Positions 1 through 6,027 of a stretch of 9,889 bases of DNA are shown piece by piece. The position numbers were made by a program, and so were the translations under genes. The stretch is from SLAN01 sp964565375 (GTDB lineage Bacteria > Spirochaetota > Spirochaetia > DSM-27196 > SKKC01). The notes beneath the pieces were generated by a model. It was not told where the DNA came from. It made no database searches and saw only the letters and a program-made list of their open reading frames with translations. The DNA lies in contig CAZMEV010000110.1 of assembly GCA_964565375.1 (NCBI GenBank), positions 1 through 9,889 of the forward strand, read 5' to 3'. Position 1 is the stretch's first letter. Every line of letters begins with the position of its first letter.

Positions 1-41
1 ACTACGGGCATTACCCTTGCGTCGCGGGCCTTGCCCCACAC
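1..41 (-). CDS. 5'-end fragment of a gene downstream of the KDG kinase; possibly KDPG aldolase
   Basis: On the minus strand the kinase stop TAG shares its G with a GTG codon (TAGTG). From that GTG the frame stays open to the window edge for 13 codons, reading VWGKARDARVMPVV with the last residue incomplete. A one-base stop/start overlap is a common arrangement for translationally coupled operon genes. The ARVMPVV segment resembles the beginning of KDPG/KHG aldolases, which cleave the product of KDG kinase, so the metabolic logic fits. An ATG at position 11 is an alternative start, but it has little room for a ribosome site. Thirteen residues are too few for a firm family call; the aldolase identity is an inference from context and a short resemblance. 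Confidence 0.33.
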   Translation of the reverse strand, partial: MWGKARDARVMPV

Positions 42-1150
42 TATCGTTCAACCCGGGCGGAGCCCCCTCCGACAAGCTTTTCAACTTCTCGAAGGTTCGC
101 CATTGACGTATCGCCCGGCGTTGTCATTGCAAGGGCCCCGTGAGCTGCTCCGTATTCAACACAGTCCTGTGGTGACATTCCTTTCAGAAAGCCGTAGATA
201 AGGCCCGATGCGAAGCTGTCACCGCCGCCGACGCGGTCGAATATCTCAAGGTTTTTTCTGTGCGTCGCCTCGTACCATTCCCCGCCGGTATATAGAATCG
301 CACCCCAGTCGTTTATTGTTGCCGTCTGCACGTCGCGAAGCGTGGTGGCAATCGCACGAATGTTGGGGAATGCTTCGGAGACCCGGTGCACCATGGACTT
401 GTAGCTGTCCACGTCGAGCCCCGTAAGCGATTCGTCGACTCCCTGGACCTCAAACCCGAGGGCTTTCGTAAAGTCTTCCTCGTTGCCGAGCATGACGTCG
501 ACATAGCGGGCTATTTCACGGTTCACTTCCTGGGCCCGTTCTATTCCGCCCTGTCCCTTCCAGAGAGACGCACGGTAGTTCAGGTCGTAACTGACGATGG
601 TGCCCGCCTCGTGAGCCGCGCTCAGTGCTTCAAGCAGAACATCCGGCGTTGTCTCCGAAAGGGCCGCGAAGATTCCGCCGGTGTGAAACCAGCGAACGCC
701 CTCGGACTCAAACAGTCGTTTCCAGTCGATGTCGCCTTTTTTGAGCCTGGACGTAGCCGAGCCCGCCCGGTCGGACACGCCCACCGCGCCGCGTACCCCG
801 AATCCGCGTTCGGTGAAGTTCAGACCCACGCGGGCATCGCGCCCGATTCCGTCAAAGGGCACATGCCGGATATGCGACTGATCGACCCCACCCTGGTGTA
901 TCAGGTCGATAAGCAGTTCACCGACATCATTCTCGGGAATTGCGGTGACAACCGTCGTGTCGAGCCCGAAGCAGCGTTTCAGTGCCCGAGCAACGTTATA
1001 TTCGCCACCGCCTTCCCAGACGTTGAAACTTCGAGCGGTCCGCACCCGCCCCTCGCCAGGATCAAGCCGGATCATAATCTCGCCGAGCGCCGCGAGGTCC
1101 CAGCGAGCTGATTCCTTCGGTTGAATGCTGCCCGTAGCTTCGGTACTCAT
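41..1150 (-). CDS. kdgK: PfkB-family sugar kinase, probable 2-keto-3-deoxygluconate (KDG) kinase
   Basis: Predicted cytoplasmic ribokinase-like kinase that phosphorylates KDG to KDPG with ATP, the step joining uronate/pectin breakdown to the Entner-Doudoroff pathway. The 369-aa protein shows the N-terminal substrate motif EGGGEYNVA (residues 46-54), SYDLNYRASLW (187-197), the GNEEDF motif (222-227) and the C-terminal signature DRVGGGDSF (305-313), where D311 is the expected catalytic base. PfkB proteins usually have GAGD at this point; GGGD here I associate with one KDG-kinase clade. Length is slightly above the usual 310-340 aa, with about 18 extra residues at the N terminus. The ATG start is supported by an AGGAGG at 1160-1165, nine bases upstream. 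Two inverted repeats upstream suggest regulation. Fructokinase or another sugar kinase cannot be excluded without a substrate-level comparison. Confidence 0.8.
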   Translation of the reverse strand: MSTEATGSIQPKESARWDLAALGEIMIRLDPGEGRVRTARSFNVWEGGGEYNVARALKRCFGLDTTVVTAIPENDVGELLIDLIHQGGVDQSHIRHVPFDGIGRDARVGLNFTERGFGVRGAVGVSDRAGSATSRLKKGDIDWKRLFESEGVRWFHTGGIFAALSETTPDVLLEALSAAHEAGTIVSYDLNYRASLWKGQGGIERAQEVNREIARYVDVMLGNEEDFTKALGFEVQGVDESLTGLDVDSYKSMVHRVSEAFPNIRAIATTLRDVQTATINDWGAILYTGGEWYEATHRKNLEIFDRVGGGDSFASGLIYGFLKGMSPQDCVEYGAAHGALAMTTPGDTSMANLREVEKLVGGGSARVER

Positions 1151-1198
1151 AACCGCAATCCTCCTTCCTGCCGTCGTTACATCGTCAATTGCAAAGCG

Positions 1199-1219
1199 TG
1201 AGCACGACCTTCGTGCTCA
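1199..1219. repeat. Perfect inverted repeat (9-bp arms, 3-nt loop) in the kinase leader
   Basis: Arms TGAGCACGA and TCGTGCTCA are perfect reverse complements separated by three bases. The element ends about 50 bases before the kinase ATG, so it would lie in the 5' untranslated region of the minus-strand message and could form a strong hairpin. No T-run follows on either strand, so it does not look like an intrinsic terminator. It could be a second operator or an RNA structure affecting stability or translation. The symmetry is seen directly; its role is unknown. Confidence 0.6.
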
Positions 1220-1240
1220 TCTCGCCTCCCCAACACCTCT

Positions 1241-1255
1241 ACCTGTAATACAGGT
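1241..1255. promoter_or_regulatory. 15-bp palindromic operator candidate, GntR/FadR-type core
   Basis: The sequence ACCTGTA-A-TACAGGT is a perfect 7-1-7 palindrome about 90 bases upstream of the kinase start. Its centre, GTA-N-TAC, matches the core known for operators of FadR-subfamily GntR regulators, a family that commonly controls uronate and KDG catabolism. That fits the predicted gene downstream. A weak promoter-like TTGCGT lies just upstream on the minus strand, so a bound protein could block RNA polymerase. No regulator gene is in the window; the assignment to a family rests on the core motif only. Confidence 0.5.
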
Positions 1256-1377
1256 TGACCAATAACGCAAGCTTTCACACCGGCGCCGGGCGTACACTCG
1301 ACTGCACTGAGGCCGAGGCCACCCCGGGGAGCCAGAATCATAACCACTGAATCAGAATACAGGATCGGCGGGCGCAG

Positions 1378-2580
1378 TCAGTAGGAATACTTGCGACGTA
1401 TGGATTCAACTACATGCTGCATGTCCAGAAAGATATCCACCATATTCGGATCGAACTGGGTTCCGGCGTGCTCTTTCAAATATGAGAGCACCTCATCCTG
1501 GGACCAGGCGTCCTTGTAGACCCGCTGCGAGCGAAGCGCATCATACACGTCGGCAATAGCCACAATGCGCGCGCTCCAGGGGATATCCGTACCTTTCAGG
1601 CCGGGGCCGAACTGAATATCACCGCTCTCGTCTATCCGGTAGTTACCCGGGTAGCCGGAGCCGTCCCAGTGCTCGTGGTGCGACAGCGCTACCTGGCGAG
1701 ACAGCACATCCCAGTAGGACTCCCGCCGCTGAAACAGGCGGCTTCCGAGGACGGTATGCTTCTTGAGCTCGTCGTGTTCGCCCTGCGATAACTCGCCCTG
1801 CCGCTTGAGAATTGCGTCACTGATCGCCACTTTGCCGATGTCGTGAAGCATTGCTGCCGTTTTCAGGTACTCCCGAAGCCGCGCGATCCTATGGTCGGCT
1901 ACATGCTTCCGGGTTGCCCATTTCTCGAAGAGCTCTACCGAATAGGCGCCGACTCGTTTGGCATGCTGCGCGGTTTCAAACGGATCGTGCAGCGACGTAA
2001 CATCCACCATTCGCAGGACCATCTCTTTGGCAAGACGCGATTTCTCAATCGCACTGGCCGCGTACTGGGCGAACTGATTCAGGTACAGTTCGTCATTCCG
2101 TGAGAAGGGAACAACCTCCCCTGACTCGTCCTTTGCATTTATCAACTGAAGAACACCCACCACCGCTCCGCGCGGTATCTTCAACGGAACGATGAGCATT
2201 GACTTCGTGCGATAGTTACTTTGTCGGTCAAAATCCGGATTAAATGAGTAGTCGACGTCACTGTGGATGTCGTACACATCGTCAATCATGACGCTCTCAC
2301 CCGTTTTCGCTACGTAGCCGGCAAGCGATGACGTGTCGAGCGTAAGATACCGGCTCGAGTAAATGTAACGGGCTTCCGCCTTGTCACCGGTGAACATGGT
2401 GTCATTCTGGATGAAGGAAAAGAACAGCTTGTCGTTCGACTTGAGATACAGGGTCCCGGCGTCGGCTCCGAGAAACACACGTGCCTTTGTAAGCACCGCT
2501 TCAAGCAGTGAATCAAGCTCCTCGATCGCGTAGATTTCCTCTATGAGAGAGAGAAGATACTCGGCGTCACGTTTCGGCAC
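1378..2580 (-). CDS. GAF domain + HD-GYP domain protein, predicted cyclic-di-GMP phosphodiesterase
   Basis: Cytoplasmic two-domain signalling protein of 400 aa. Residues about 10-180 form a GAF sensor domain (SLAGYVAKTGESVMIDD at 85-101, LIVPLKIPRGAVVGVLQLINAK at 129-150). Residues about 185-390 form an HD-GYP domain with MLHDIGK (244-250; H246/D247 are the metal-binding HD pair), H275, HHEHWDGSGYP (301-311), IADVYDALRS (342-351) and GTQFDP (373-378). All hallmark catalytic residues are present, so hydrolysis of cyclic-di-GMP is expected. Between GYP and the next helix there is an insertion of roughly ten residues (312-330) not usual in the family. No membrane segment or receiver domain is visible. 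The start is GTG, with AAGGGGG a few bases upstream and an in-frame TAA at 2589-2591 that excludes a longer form. The GAF ligand is unknown. Confidence 0.88.
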   Translation of the reverse strand: MPKRDAEYLLSLIEEIYAIEELDSLLEAVLTKARVFLGADAGTLYLKSNDKLFFSFIQNDTMFTGDKAEARYIYSSRYLTLDTSSLAGYVAKTGESVMIDDVYDIHSDVDYSFNPDFDRQSNYRTKSMLIVPLKIPRGAVVGVLQLINAKDESGEVVPFSRNDELYLNQFAQYAASAIEKSRLAKEMVLRMVDVTSLHDPFETAQHAKRVGAYSVELFEKWATRKHVADHRIARLREYLKTAAMLHDIGKVAISDAILKRQGELSQGEHDELKKHTVLGSRLFQRRESYWDVLSRQVALSHHEHWDGSGYPGNYRIDESGDIQFGPGLKGTDIPWSARIVAIADVYDALRSQRVYKDAWSQDEVLSYLKEHAGTQFDPNMVDIFLDMQHVVESIRRKYSY

Positions 2581-2592
2581 GGCGCCCCCTTA

Positions 2593-2622
2593 TTTACACG
2601 ATGATACGATGCTTCGTACGTT
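2593..2622 (+). promoter_or_regulatory. Weak promoter candidate for the short-chain dehydrogenase, overlapping the divergent promoter
   Basis: TTTACA (2593-2598) and TACGTT (2617-2622) are 18 bases apart on the plus strand, which would start transcription near 2629. The -10 matches consensus at only three positions, so this is a tentative call. If real, it overlaps the minus-strand promoter and the two genes would compete for polymerase. Confidence 0.25.
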
Positions 2623-2628
2623 TTGCAA
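2601..2628 (-). promoter_or_regulatory. Sigma70-like promoter for the GAF/HD-GYP gene
   Basis: On the minus strand TTGCAA (2623-2628) and TATCAT (2601-2606, 5 of 6 matches to TATAAT) are separated by 16 bases. Transcription would start near 2594, giving a leader of about 14 bases that contains the AAGGGGG ribosome site. An inverted repeat, TACGA-TGCT-TCGTA (2605-2618), fills most of the spacer and could bind a regulator. Confidence 0.5.
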
Positions 2629-2655
2629 ACAGTCAAACCGCACACGGAGGATACC

Positions 2656-3354
2656 ATGGAAACTATCTGCATCACCGGCGCCTCCCGGGGAATAGGACTC
2701 GGCTTTACGAACGCATATCTCGAAGCGGGCTGCCGGGTGTTCGCCTGCGCCCGAAACGAGCACGCCGAATCGCTGCAGCAGCTCAGCTCGTCGTTTCACG
2801 ACCGGTTGGAGATTATCGAGGTTGATGTTTCCGACGGCGCCTCGGTTGCTCGCGGCTGCGAGGAGATAAAACGCCGCGCCGACCGGCTCGATGTTCTCAT
2901 TAACAACGCCGGAACCGCTCCGAGGCCCGATGAACGGAGTATTGACGACATAGACGAGGAGGCGGTGGGCGCTGTGTTCAATGTGAACACGCTCGGCCCC
3001 CTTCGCGTTACGAAATCGCTCTTTCCGCTCCTCCGAAAAAGTGACAACGGACGCGTTGTTATGATCGGCTCGTCCGCCGGAAGTATTGCCTCGCAGGGCG
3101 GCGGCCGCGGCGTTCCATACTGCGTCTCGAAGGCAGCGCTGAACATGCTGACCCGGCTGCTCTATTTCCACTGCAGGGATGAAGGTGTCGCGATCACCTC
3201 GCTTCACCCCGGCTGGGTAAGAACCGATATGGGCGGGGACGGAGGTGCCCTGTCGGTCGAAGAATCGGTTTCGCACATGCGCGAACGCATCGCCGAGCTC
3301 ACATCTGAAAGCCCCGTGTACATGGATTACAGGGGCGAGAAAATGCCGTGGTAA
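2656..3354 (+). CDS. Short-chain dehydrogenase/reductase (SDR)
   Basis: NAD(P)-dependent oxidoreductase of the classical SDR type, 232 aa, cytoplasmic. It has the Rossmann cofactor motif TGASRGIG (7-14), DV at 57-58, NNAG (83-86), catalytic N111, S139 or S140 in MIGSSAG, and the YxxxK pair Y155/K159, followed by HPGWVRTDMGG (184-194). The basic R11 after the glycine motif and R33 suggest NADPH may be preferred. The overall pattern is closest to the C-factor/sniffer-like carbonyl reductases, but the substrate cannot be read from sequence. The ATG at 2656 is chosen because GGAGG lies five bases before it (2646-2650); a longer in-frame start at 2623 has no such site and adds residues ahead of the canonical N terminus. 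It is divergent from the HD-GYP gene and ends 126 bases before the next gene. Confidence 0.88.
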   Translation: METICITGASRGIGLGFTNAYLEAGCRVFACARNEHAESLQQLSSSFHDRLEIIEVDVSDGASVARGCEEIKRRADRLDVLINNAGTAPRPDERSIDDIDEEAVGAVFNVNTLGPLRVTKSLFPLLRKSDNGRVVMIGSSAGSIASQGGGRGVPYCVSKAALNMLTRLLYFHCRDEGVAITSLHPGWVRTDMGGDGGALSVEESVSHMRERIAELTSESPVYMDYRGEKMPW

Positions 3355-3439
3355 TACGGCTTTTGCGGGTGCACACCGGGGATGCGCAGGTCCGCAATAC
3401 TCAACGCCACAAAAAACATTGTTAAATTCCGGTTAATTT

Positions 3440-3468
3440 TTGACGTTTGTGCTCGTGAGTGGTAATAC
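3440..3468 (+). promoter_or_regulatory. Promoter with extended -10 ahead of the exported-protein cluster
   Basis: TTGACG (3440-3445) and TAATAC (3463-3468) are separated by exactly 17 bases, and TGG just before the -10 gives an extended TGn element. The region upstream (about 3412-3440) is unusually AT-rich for this window, like an UP element. Initiation would fall near 3475, leaving only about six bases before the ATG at 3481, and there is no Shine-Dalgarno sequence there. Confidence 0.55.
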
Positions 3469-3480
3469 TTTCTAATAGCC

Positions 3481-3933
3481 ATGAAAAAAATATCTCTGGT
3501 AATATTCGTTTGCACACTCACGGCGGCAGCCTTTTCATTCGGCCAGACAGCCGAGAGGCTCGAGCGAATCAGTGAGCGCGATCAGATCACCGTCGGTGAG
3601 GCAGCCTACATTGCCGCCGCGTCCGGCGGGCTTATAAGCGAAACGGATTCAGAGGCAACGGCGTTTGACGCCCTTTTCGAAGCCGACGAAAGCCCGGCAG
3701 TCGCAGCGGACGAGCGGGTCTCGCTCGGACTGTACGCCCACATGCTCATGACGGCATTCGAACGTGACGGGGGCCTGCTGTACTCCCTTTTTCCCGGCCC
3801 AAGGTATGCATTTCGTGAGCTCGAATTCGAGCGGGTTATTCAGGGCGGCGGCGATCCGGGAGATTCCGTAGATGGCCGTCGGGCGCTGCAAATGGTCACG
3901 CGAATGCGCGCCATTGCCGAACAGGAGCAGTAA
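3481..3933 (+). CDS. Small exported protein of unknown function
   Basis: A 150-aa protein with a clear Sec signal peptide: MKK, a hydrophobic core (residues 5-19) and a likely cleavage near FSFG-QT (19-23). No Cys occurs at a lipobox-like cleavage position and no other membrane segment is seen, so a soluble periplasmic or secreted protein is expected. The mature part is acidic and predicted helical. A conserved-looking stretch GGLLYSLFPGPRYAFREL (97-114) followed by QGGGDPGDSVDGRRALQM (121-138) resembles, from memory only, uncharacterised spirochaete proteins. I recognise no named domain. It is the first gene of a run of three exported proteins in one direction; the next gene starts 28 bases on. 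Its start is fixed by the signal peptide, although no ribosome site precedes it. Confidence 0.75.
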   Translation: MKKISLVIFVCTLTAAAFSFGQTAERLERISERDQITVGEAAYIAAASGGLISETDSEATAFDALFEADESPAVAADERVSLGLYAHMLMTAFERDGGLLYSLFPGPRYAFRELEFERVIQGGGDPGDSVDGRRALQMVTRMRAIAEQEQ

Positions 3934-3961
3934 GCGTATGTGGTGTACGAGGGGTACCGAA

Positions 3962-5248
3962 ATGGCTTCAAATGTAACTGCTGCAAGAAGCAGGCTGCGA
4001 GCGGGAGGCGTTCTCGCTGCAGCATTGCTGTTTTTTACCCTGCCGGTGTCGGCGCTCGACTTCGGAGGCATTCTGGAATCTTCCGCCGAAGGCCGGGAAA
4101 CCACTGAGGGCGAAGTTGCGCTTGACCTCAGCAACAGCGCACAACTTTTTGTCGGACGAAATCCGGTCGTCGACGGTCCGCTGACCTTCCGTTGGGATGC
4201 GCAGGCAAGCGCAAGACACCACGCGGCATTTGTAGACGGCGAGTTCGACGACGAGCGCTGGATTTTCGACGTGGACCGGCTCGACCTCCGATGGATAGCT
4301 CCGGAGGCCGTTGCCGAGAACTCGGTATTCCGCGGATCTGTCGGACGCTTTCCGTTTGCTGAAACAACAGGGCTCATTTTTGACGACCGGATAGACGGAG
4401 CCTCCCTTTCGCTTGATTTTCCTGCCGTGACAACAGCAGTCAGCGCTGGGTATACGGGATTTCTTACTAAAGAGAACAGCGAGGTAGCCGTAAGCGTAGA
4501 CGATATGAATGACCGGGAGGACGATGATATTCGTTTTGCTCCTCCGCGCCTCGTTTCCAATGTATCATTTGTGTTTCCCGAAATCGTGGGAAGACAGTCA
4601 ATGAGCCTCGAGGCTCTCGCCCAGTGGGATCTGCGTGATACCATAGACGAGATAGACTTCGAGCGCGTGCACTCGCAGTACCTGTACATTACCGGAAATG
4701 GCCCGATAACCGAGGCGCTCTATTATGATGTTGCGTTGGCCGGCGGCTCGCTTCAGCGGTCGACGGCTGCAGACGATGGCGGTTCCCTCGACGATCCGGA
4801 ACAGGAGTTCGGAATCGCCGGTCACCTCCGAAGCGAACTGTTTCTCGACGAGGCCGGCCGCAACCTGGTCACGACAACGCTTAGATACGGCAGCGGATCG
4901 CAGGGACCGCTTGACGCGTTTCAGTCGGTAGCCCCTTCGGATATCGGGGTACTTGAACCTGTTCCGGTCGCCGATACCACGGCAGCGATTCTTGACTACT
5001 CGTTTAACCCCTTCGCCGACCGCCGCGGAGCAGCGTCCCGGCGGCTCGAAATCGGAGCGTTCGCAGCCGTGGAGTATTCCGGCGATCTGACCGAAACTGA
5101 CTCCTACCGCGGAGCGCAATTCGGGAGCCGGCTCACCACCCGCCCGTTCTCGGAGTTCGGGGCACAAGTACAGGGGGGAGCGCGATATGACAACAGTACC
5201 GATGAACTTCTTCCGATAGGCAGAGCGGAGCTGTCTGCCCGGTTTTGA
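3962..5248 (+). CDS. Putative outer-membrane beta-barrel protein, function unknown
   Basis: A 428-aa protein with a Sec signal peptide (Arg-rich N-region, hydrophobic residues 14-29, likely cleavage VSA-LDFGG at 31/32). The mature part has many short alternating polar/hydrophobic stretches suited to amphipathic beta strands, for example LTFRWDAQASA, RVHSQYLYI, ALYYDVALAGG and RLEIGAFAAVEYSG. Acidic turns lie between them, and the chain ends in LSARF. A terminal Phe is the usual BAM-recognition residue of outer-membrane barrels. There is no TonB box or plug domain, so it is not a TonB receptor. Start 3962 has GAGGGG about seven bases upstream; an in-frame ATG at 3938, four bases after the previous stop, adds eight residues and is a real alternative, while earlier in-frame starts overlap the previous gene. 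No family is recognised; porin-like or surface protein are both possible. Confidence 0.68.
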   Translation: MASNVTAARSRLRAGGVLAAALLFFTLPVSALDFGGILESSAEGRETTEGEVALDLSNSAQLFVGRNPVVDGPLTFRWDAQASARHHAAFVDGEFDDERWIFDVDRLDLRWIAPEAVAENSVFRGSVGRFPFAETTGLIFDDRIDGASLSLDFPAVTTAVSAGYTGFLTKENSEVAVSVDDMNDREDDDIRFAPPRLVSNVSFVFPEIVGRQSMSLEALAQWDLRDTIDEIDFERVHSQYLYITGNGPITEALYYDVALAGGSLQRSTAADDGGSLDDPEQEFGIAGHLRSELFLDEAGRNLVTTTLRYGSGSQGPLDAFQSVAPSDIGVLEPVPVADTTAAILDYSFNPFADRRGAASRRLEIGAFAAVEYSGDLTETDSYRGAQFGSRLTTRPFSEFGAQVQGGARYDNSTDELLPIGRAELSARF

Positions 5249-5340
5249 ACAGATATATTCCGGGAAGGCAAGCTGGAGCTATTTAAACGATTTGAGCACG
5301 TTTACTGATTACGCGGGACATGCCGCGAAAGGAGACAGAT

Positions 5341-5943
5341 ATGCGAAACAGACAGATCACGATAGCAGCAATGTTCCTTGTTGCAGTGGCAGTAACAGCC
5401 TTCGGGCAGACCAACGGTGCCCTCATAGAGAGCGTGGACGGAACCGTAGAGGTTCAGCTGCCCGGTGAGGAGTGGCAGACTGTCGAAGCCGGGGAAATTG
5501 TGCCTGTTGCAGCCCGGATTTCCACAGGGTTTGGTGCAACCGCGGAGGTTGCGGTAACAGAAAGCACAACGGTCACAGTTGATCCGCTCACGCGAATTGC
5601 GATTGAAGAGCTCGCCGTAGAGGAGGGCCTCGACAGCTCGGCGGTCGGTCTGGAAGTAGGACGGATAGAAGGTTCTGTCGAGCGCGGCGACGATCGAACT
5701 ACCGAATTCGACGTCAGGTCACCGGTGGCGACCGCCTCGGTCCGCGGAACCACATTTCTTTTCGATGGTGAGGAACTGGCCGTAGACGAAGGCGTCGTTG
5801 GTTTTATAAGTGCAATCGGGCGAGTACACAGCGTCGGCGCAGGAGAGCAGAACTTTACCTACGACGTAGCCGAACAACCACGGGCACCTGCTGCGGCACG
5901 AGTGGATCGCCGCTCGGTTTCTCACAGAACGGCGGTCCGGTAA
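5341..5943 (+). CDS. FecR-domain periplasmic protein
   Basis: A 200-aa exported protein with signal peptide residues 1-22 ending TAFG-QT, the same ending as the 150-aa protein at the head of this run. Residues about 26-140 form a FecR domain: GTVEVQLPGEEWQTVEAGE (34-52), ISTGFGATAEV (60-70), then the diagnostic SPVATASVRGTTF (127-139). FecR domains occur in anti-sigma regulators and in stand-alone periplasmic or surface proteins. Here there is no N-terminal sigma-binding helix and no FecI sigma gene, so the stand-alone type is more likely. GGAG lies a few bases before the ATG. The gap to the barrel gene is 92 bases with no clear terminator, so co-transcription is plausible. The last 20 residues are Ala/Arg-rich and less typical; the +1 frame there reads better (see findings), so the true C terminus may differ. 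Confidence 0.8.
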   Translation: MRNRQITIAAMFLVAVAVTAFGQTNGALIESVDGTVEVQLPGEEWQTVEAGEIVPVAARISTGFGATAEVAVTESTTVTVDPLTRIAIEELAVEEGLDSSAVGLEVGRIEGSVERGDDRTTEFDVRSPVATASVRGTTFLFDGEELAVDEGVVGFISAIGRVHSVGAGEQNFTYDVAEQPRAPAAARVDRRSVSHRTAVR

Positions 5944-5990
5944 CCTGCGGCAGGATTATGTCGGACAGGGATGAAAGCCGGCGTGAAGCG

Positions 5991-6021
5991 TTGGCCGGCT
6001 GTGGATTGCGATCTGTATAAT
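5991..6021 (+). promoter_or_regulatory. Consensus -10 box abutting the photolyase GTG start
   Basis: A perfect TATAAT lies at 6016-6021, with a partial -35 (TTGGCC, 5991-5996) 19 bases upstream. The expected transcription start, six to seven bases after the -10, is at or next to the GTG at 6028. That would make a leaderless message. Confidence 0.45.
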
Positions 6022-6027
6022 ACCACA

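Noticed and set aside
386..1111. 241-codon open frame on the plus strand
   Set aside because: It lies wholly antisense to the KDG kinase, whose motifs and ribosome site are convincing; it has no recognisable domain.
1322..1329. CCCCGGGG palindrome downstream of the HD-GYP gene, as a terminator stem
   Set aside because: No loop is possible within the palindrome and no U-tract follows.
3481..3515. Cys11 of the 150-aa protein as a lipobox cysteine
   Set aside because: It lies in the middle of the hydrophobic core, too close to the N terminus, with more hydrophobic residues after it; an ordinary signal peptide fits better.
3649..4689. 346-codon open frame on the minus strand
   Set aside because: Ser/Arg-rich composition typical of a GC-rich shadow frame, and it covers two plus-strand genes with signal peptides.
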